A stretch of DNA of 64,000 nt from positions 1 to 64,000 of the forward strand of contig NZ_JAINZO010000002.1 of the NCBI RefSeq assembly GCF_020179605.1, written 5' to 3'. Position numbers and translations under genes: made by a program. Below are positions 60,152-64,000 of this stretch, one piece after another; the stretch's first letter is position 1, and each line of letters starts with the position of its first letter. Under the pieces are notes generated by a model. It was not told the DNA's origin, did not search any database, and saw nothing but the letters and a program-made list of their open reading frames with translations. This DNA comes from Geomonas agri (GTDB lineage: Bacteria; Desulfobacterota; Desulfuromonadia; Geobacterales; Geobacteraceae).

Positions 60152-60421
60152 TTACTTCTTGTGGCAGTCACCACACTTGGTCGGGCCGCCCTTGGCAGCG
60201 TGGCACTCTTTGCAGGCTTTGCCGTGTGCCGCATCTTTGTTGATAGCGATCTTGGCCGGTGCGCCGTCGCCGTGGCAAACTTTGCACTCGTTTTTGCCCT
60301 GGTGAGCCTTGTGGTTGAAGGTGACGTTGCCGTTCTTAGCCGGGTAAACGACGGAATCAGCGGCCATTGCGGTAACGGCAAAGGCGAGGGTCAGAGCTAC
60401 TGCAGCGAAAATCTTTTTCAT
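60152..60421 (-). CDS. Periplasmic triheme cytochrome c7 (PpcA family)
   Basis: An 89-residue precursor: signal peptide MKKIFAAVALTLAFAVTAMA, then a mature domain of about 69 residues with three CxxCH sites (CKVCH, CKECH, CGDCH) and extra His for bis-His ligation (FNHKAH). This is the PpcA-PpcE pattern of Geobacter, small periplasmic electron carriers between inner-membrane quinol oxidases and outer-membrane conduits. ATG 60421 follows GGAGGG. It has its own promoter and a strong terminator, so is probably highly expressed. The paralogue (PpcA-E) cannot be named. Confidence 0.93.
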   Translation of the reverse strand: MKKIFAAVALTLAFAVTAMAADSVVYPAKNGNVTFNHKAHQGKNECKVCHGDGAPAKIAINKDAAHGKACKECHAAKGGPTKCGDCHKK

Positions 60422-60466
60422 GAGTGTTCCCTCCATTATTTGTGGATCTGAAAACGGCCCGAAGGT

Positions 60467-60490
60467 ATACAACCTAGAGCTCATTGTCAA
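60467..60490 (-). promoter_or_regulatory. Possible promoter of the cytochrome c7 gene
   Basis: On the minus strand TTGACA (complement of 60485-60490) is followed by TATACC after 15 bases. The short spacing lowers confidence, but the leader and GGAGGG ribosome site downstream fit a start here. Confidence 0.45.
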
Positions 60491-60514
60491 GCAAAATCAA
60501 CCGCAAACGAGTTG

Positions 60515-61021
60515 TCACTTCCGCAGCGCGGCCTGCAGTGCCTGGTCCTTCTCTTCTACCTCTTCGGCCATGCGCGTTTTGTAAGCGACGAACTTGGCGC
60601 GCAATCCGGTGTTGGCCAGGGAGAGTATCTGCACCGCGAGGAGCCCGGCGTTTTTGGCGCCGGCCTTGCCGATGGCCATGGTGGCAACCGGCATGCCGCC
60701 GGGCATCTGCACCATCGCGTAGAGGGCGTCGACACCGTTCAACGCGCCGCCCAGCATGGGTACGGCGATGACCGGAAGCGGCGTCTCGGCGGCGACGACG
60801 CCGGCCAGGTGGGCCGCCATGCCGGCGGCGGCGATGATGACCTGGATGCCGCGTCCTTCGGCCTCGCGGGTAAGCTTGGAGGTCTTGGCGGGGGAGCGGT
60901 GGGCCGAGGAAACATGCATCTCGTAGGGGACGTCGAATTCGGTAAGAACCCTGGCCGTCTCCTCCATGGTGGTCAGGTCGGAATCGCTTCCCATCAGAAT
61001 CAAAACGGTCGGATCAGACAT
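60515..61021 (-). CDS. purE: N5-carboxyaminoimidazole ribonucleotide mutase
   Basis: A 168-residue class I PurE. LILMGSDSDLTTMEETARVL opens the protein; VSSAHRSPAKT and AAGMAAHLAGVVAAETPLPVI are active-site signatures. It rearranges N5-CAIR to CAIR in purine synthesis; a separate PurK would be expected elsewhere. It follows purD by 24 bases and ends the purH-purD-purE run on this strand. Confidence 0.96.
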   Translation of the reverse strand: MSDPTVLILMGSDSDLTTMEETARVLTEFDVPYEMHVSSAHRSPAKTSKLTREAEGRGIQVIIAAAGMAAHLAGVVAAETPLPVIAVPMLGGALNGVDALYAMVQMPGGMPVATMAIGKAGAKNAGLLAVQILSLANTGLRAKFVAYKTRMAEEVEEKDQALQAALRK

Positions 61022-61045
61022 GGAATCTCCTTGAACAAAAGGGTT

Positions 61046-62317
61046 TTAACGGTTCATCGCCTTGGCGCCGATGTCTTTCCTGTGGTGCATGCCGGGCCAG
61101 GTGATCAGTTTCACGCCGCTATAGGCGCGTTCGATGGCTTCCTTAACAGTGGAACCGAGGGCGGTGACGCCCAAGACGCGGCCGCCGTTGGTGACAATGG
61201 CGTCGCCGCTGGCCTTGGTGCCGGCGTGGAACACGACCAGGTCCTCAACCTTGCCCGCTTCTGCGAGCCCCTCGATCACGTCTCCCTTACGGTAGTCTGC
61301 GGGGTAACCTTCTGCCGCCAGGACCACGCAGACCGCTGCCTTGTCGTGCCACTCGATCTCGACGCCTTCAAGGCTGCCGGAGGCGACCGCCATCAGGATG
61401 GGGACAATGTCGGACTTCATGCGCATCAGCAGCGGCTGACACTCGGGATCGCCGAAACGGGCGTTGAACTCCAGGGTCTTCACGGAGTCGCCGTCGATCA
61501 TGAGGCCGGCGTAGAGGACACCACGATAGGTGCGCCCTTCTGCCTTCATGCCGTCCACGGTGCGGCGCATGACTTCTGCCATGGCCTTCTCGTGAATGGG
61601 AGGGGTGACCACCGGTGCCGGGGAGTACGCACCCATGCCGCCAGTGTTGGGGCCCTTGTCGCCGTCATAGACCGCCTTGTGGTCCTGGGCGGAGGCGAGC
61701 GGGATGATGCGCTCGCCGTCGGTGAAGGCGAGGAAGGATGCCTCCTCCCCTTTCAGGAACTCCTCGACGACCACGCGGGAGCCCGCGGCGCCGAAGGCGT
61801 TACCGGAAAGCATGTCGGTGACCGCTGCCACCGCCTCGTCGCGGGTCTGGGCGATAATCACCCCTTTACCCGCGGCCAGGCCGTCGGCCTTGATCACGAT
61901 GGGAATCCCGGTTTTGTCGATGAAGTCGATGGCGGCAGGGATCTCGGTGAAGACGCCGTAGGCCGCGGTGGGGACGTTGTACTTCTGCATCAGGTCCTTG
62001 GAGAATGCCTTTGATGCCTCGATGATGGCGGCGTTCTTGCGGGCACCGAAGGCCTTCAGGCCGTTCTCTTCGAACAGGTCAACCAGGCCCATGGAAAGCG
62101 GCAGCTCCGGGCCCACCACGGTCAGTTCCACCCCTTCCTTCTTGGCGAAGTCGAGCAGCCCCTGGAGGTTGTCCACGGCGATGTCCACGTTTTCAGCCAG
62201 CGTCGCGGTGCCCGGGTTGCCCGGTGCGCAGAACACCTTCTCCACCAGCGGGGACTGGGCGATCTTCCAGACCAGCGCGTGCTCCCTCCCGCCGCTGCCT
62301 ACTACCAATACCTTCAT
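61046..62317 (-). CDS. purD: Phosphoribosylamine-glycine ligase
   Basis: A 423-residue ATP-grasp enzyme. MKVLVVGSGGREHALVWKIA is the standard start, which supports ATG 62317 over the longer open frame; GPNTGGMGAYSPAP and LEFNARFGDPECQPLLMRM are typical ATP-grasp and metal-site stretches. It makes GAR from phosphoribosylamine, glycine and ATP. Length normal. An inverted-arm repeat lies between it and purH. Confidence 0.97.
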   Translation of the reverse strand: MKVLVVGSGGREHALVWKIAQSPLVEKVFCAPGNPGTATLAENVDIAVDNLQGLLDFAKKEGVELTVVGPELPLSMGLVDLFEENGLKAFGARKNAAIIEASKAFSKDLMQKYNVPTAAYGVFTEIPAAIDFIDKTGIPIVIKADGLAAGKGVIIAQTRDEAVAAVTDMLSGNAFGAAGSRVVVEEFLKGEEASFLAFTDGERIIPLASAQDHKAVYDGDKGPNTGGMGAYSPAPVVTPPIHEKAMAEVMRRTVDGMKAEGRTYRGVLYAGLMIDGDSVKTLEFNARFGDPECQPLLMRMKSDIVPILMAVASGSLEGVEIEWHDKAAVCVVLAAEGYPADYRKGDVIEGLAEAGKVEDLVVFHAGTKASGDAIVTNGGRVLGVTALGSTVKEAIERAYSGVKLITWPGMHHRKDIGAKAMNR

Positions 62318-62345
62318 ATCAATCTCCTTGACTTCAAAAGCTGTG

Positions 62346-62462
62346 AACCACAGAGGACACAGAGGATCACGGAGGGAATCCAAAAACTTCCTGGAGCAAA
62401 AACAAAGGCTGTCGGCTTTTGTCTTCGCAGTATCCTCTGCGGACCTTGTGTCCTCTGTGGTT
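62346..62462. repeat. Intergenic inverted-arm element of CACAGAGGA units
   Basis: AACCACAGAGGACACA (62346-62361) and TGTGTCCTCTGTGGTT (62447-62462) are perfect 16-bp inverses separated by 85 bases; beyond the perfect part the left arm continues as GAGGATCACGGAGG and the right arm partly mirrors it. Inside is a weaker hairpin, ACAAAG/CTTTTGT. It fills the gap between purH and purD. Confidence 0.8.
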
Positions 62463-62476
62463 AATGCTTTGCGTTT

Positions 62477-64000
62477 TTAGTGCCTGAAGTGCCTCATCCC
62501 GGTGAAGACCATGGCGATGTTGTGCTCGTCGGCGGCGGCGATGACTTCGGCGTCGCGCATGGAGCCGCCAGGCTGGATCACGGCGGTGACGCCGACGCTC
62601 GCGGCATTGTCCAGACCGTCACGGAACGGGAAGAAGGCATCGGAGGCCATGACGGCACCCTGAACCGGGATACCGGCGTGCTCGGCCTTGATGGCAGCGA
62701 TGCGGGCGGAGTTGACGCGGCTCATCTGGCCTGCGCCGACGCCGACGGTGGCGTTGCTGCGGCCGTAGACGATGGCGTTGGATTTCACGAACTTGGCGAC
62801 GCGCCAGGTGAAGAGGAGATCCTCCATTTCCTGGTCGGTCGGAGCGCGCTTGGTCACCACCTTGAGTTCGGCGAACAGATCAAGGTCGGCGTCCTGGACC
62901 AGCATGCCGCCGTTGACGCGTTTGAAGTCGCAGCGGGCAGCGGGCTGCTCCGGCCAAAAGCCGCACTCCATGAGACGGACGTTCTTCTTGGCGGCGACGA
63001 TCTCGCTGGCTGCCTCGGTGACCTTGGGAGCGATGATCACCTCGACGAACTGGCGCTCCACGATGGCGCGCGCGGTAGTCTCGTCAAGCTCGCGGTTGAA
63101 GGCGATGATGCCGCCGAAGGCGGACTCTGGATCGGTCTTGTAGGCGAGATCGTAGGCTTCCATGACGTTGCCGGCAACCGCGACGCCGCAAGGGTTGGCG
63201 TGCTTCACGATGACACAGGCGGGCTGGTCGAACTGCTTCACGCACTCAAGCGCCGCGTCGGTGTCGCCGATGTTATTGTAGGAAAGTTCCTTGCCCTGGA
63301 TCTGGCGTGCGGTGGAGATGGAAGCCTCCTTGGCCCCCTTCTCGACGTAGAAAGCGCCCGACTGGTGCGGGTTCTCGCCGTAGCGCATCCCTTGGGCCAG
63401 CTGGTACTGCAGGGTCAGGGTGTCCGGGTACTTGGCAACACCTTCACCGGTGCGGGCACCCAGCCAGTTGGAAATGGCGCCGTCGTAGGCGGCGGTGTGC
63501 TGGTACACCTTGACGGCGAGACGGAAGTTGGTCTCACGGGAGACGCTGCCGGCGCTGGCTTTCATCTCGTCCAGGACCACCTGGTAGTCGGCGTGGTCGA
63601 CGATGACAGTGACGTCGCGGTTGTTCTTGGCAGCGGAGCGGAGCATGGTCGGGCCGCCGATGTCGATATTCTCGATGGCGTCTTCCATGGTGCAGTCCTC
63701 CTTGGCCACGGTCGCCTCGAACGGGTAGAGGTTGACCACCACCATGTCGATCGGCTCGATGCCGTGCTCCTGCATCTTGGCCACGTGCGCCGGGTTCTCC
63801 CTCATGCCGAGGATGCCGCCGTGCACCTTCGGGTGCAGCGTCTTGACCCTGCCGTCCAGCATCTCGGGGAAACCGGTGAACTCGGAGACGTCCTTCACCG
63901 GGATACCTGCCTCGCGCAGCAGTTTCGCAGTGCCGCCGGTGGAGAGGATCTCCACGCCGTAGCCCGCCAACGCCCGGGAAAATTCCACCACTCCAGTCTT
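62477..64000 (-). CDS. purH: AICAR transformylase / IMP cyclohydrolase (5' end outside window)
   Basis: 507 codons are present; the frame is open to the right edge ([20 protein letters not shown]), so about 13 N-terminal residues are missing. The first ~200 residues are the IMP cyclohydrolase (MGS-like) domain with STGGT, the rest the AICAR transformylase domain with KHANPCGVA and IQPGGSMRD. It carries out the last two steps to IMP. It precedes purD and purE on the same strand. Confidence 0.97.
   Translation of the reverse strand, partial: KTGVVEFSRALAGYGVEILSTGGTAKLLREAGIPVKDVSEFTGFPEMLDGRVKTLHPKVHGGILGMRENPAHVAKMQEHGIEPIDMVVVNLYPFEATVAKEDCTMEDAIENIDIGGPTMLRSAAKNNRDVTVIVDHADYQVVLDEMKASAGSVSRETNFRLAVKVYQHTAAYDGAISNWLGARTGEGVAKYPDTLTLQYQLAQGMRYGENPHQSGAFYVEKGAKEASISTARQIQGKELSYNNIGDTDAALECVKQFDQPACVIVKHANPCGVAVAGNVMEAYDLAYKTDPESAFGGIIAFNRELDETTARAIVERQFVEVIIAPKVTEAASEIVAAKKNVRLMECGFWPEQPAARCDFKRVNGGMLVQDADLDLFAELKVVTKRAPTDQEMEDLLFTWRVAKFVKSNAIVYGRSNATVGVGAGQMSRVNSARIAAIKAEHAGIPVQGAVMASDAFFPFRDGLDNAASVGVTAVIQPGGSMRDAEVIAAADEHNIAMVFTGMRHFRH

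Noticed and set aside
56678-60421. GEMM (cyclic di-nucleotide) riboswitch upstream of the cytochrome genes
   Set aside because: Geobacter cytochrome genes often carry one, but the leaders at 57680-57700 and 60422-60490 lack its conserved core.

Overview
The window looks like a chromosomal segment of a Geobacteraceae bacterium (Desulfuromonadia; Geobacter/Geomonas/Citrifermentans type). Signs are a PpcA-like triheme cytochrome c7, a roughly ten-heme secreted cytochrome, System II cytochrome c maturation (ResB/CcsA plus CcdA/ResA), high GC coding sequence, a YedF/DUF3343 pair and many short intergenic repeats. No phage, integrase, intact insertion sequence, tRNA gene or CRISPR array was recognised. 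This is inference from gene content; no database search was run.

Layout, left to right. 1-650: tandem promoters and leader of a minus-strand rRNA operon whose 16S gene lies just outside the left edge. 0.65-6.2 kb: a cupin-type XRE regulator, then plus-strand genes for a DegQ/HtrA lipoprotein protease, a small conserved protein, RluD-type pseudouridine synthase, PgeF/YfiH and an Ala/Pro-tailed lipoprotein. 6.3-12.8 kb (minus): a tiny acidic ORF, glgA, a GH57 enzyme and a sugar nucleotidyltransferase fused to a degenerate phosphohexomutase, i.e. alpha-glucan/sugar-nucleotide metabolism. 13-16 kb: a response regulator/histidine kinase pair and a Crp/Fnr regulator. 16-19.3 kb (plus): lptF-lptG and an IPT/TIG secreted protein. 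19.3-24.9 kb (minus): VOC protein, CcdA, TlpA/ResA, an NtrC-type regulator, a small protein, a polyprenyl synthase and a Fis-like regulator. 25-28.3 kb (plus): pgi, ltaE, csaA-like. 28.4-38.4 kb (minus): rsmI, nadE with a separate nitrilase, DUF4149, yraN, rnhB, the classical rplS-(RNA MTase)-trmD-rimM-khpA-rpsP-ffh block, and yedF with DUF3343.

38.4-39.2 kb carries two plus-strand genes (one DciA-like). From 39.3 to 56.7 kb lies a long minus-strand surface-polysaccharide locus. A winged-helix protein is followed by three enzymes that probably convert UDP-GlcNAc to an L-configured N-acetylated 6-deoxyhexosamine, then a flippase, five glycosyltransferases and a YfhO-type membrane protein; three more glycosyltransferases lie upstream. 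No Wzy polymerase was recognised. 56.7-60.5 kb (minus) holds the multiheme cytochrome, ccsA, resB and the cytochrome c7; CcdA/ResA at 20 kb would supply reductant to the same maturation system. 60.5-64 kb holds purE, purD and purH, the last cut by the right edge.

The most unusual signal is not a gene. Several intergenic gaps (12.83, 29.31, 32.92, 39.20, 53.29 and 62.35 kb) contain elements built the same way, with low-complexity quasi-repeat arms facing each other in inverted orientation, but with unrelated sequences. Two genes (yfhO and a glycosyltransferase) take their stop codon and last residues from such repeats. A second solid observation is that all catalytic loops visible in the mutase half of the 836-residue sugar nucleotidyltransferase are altered, so that half is probably a pseudoenzyme.
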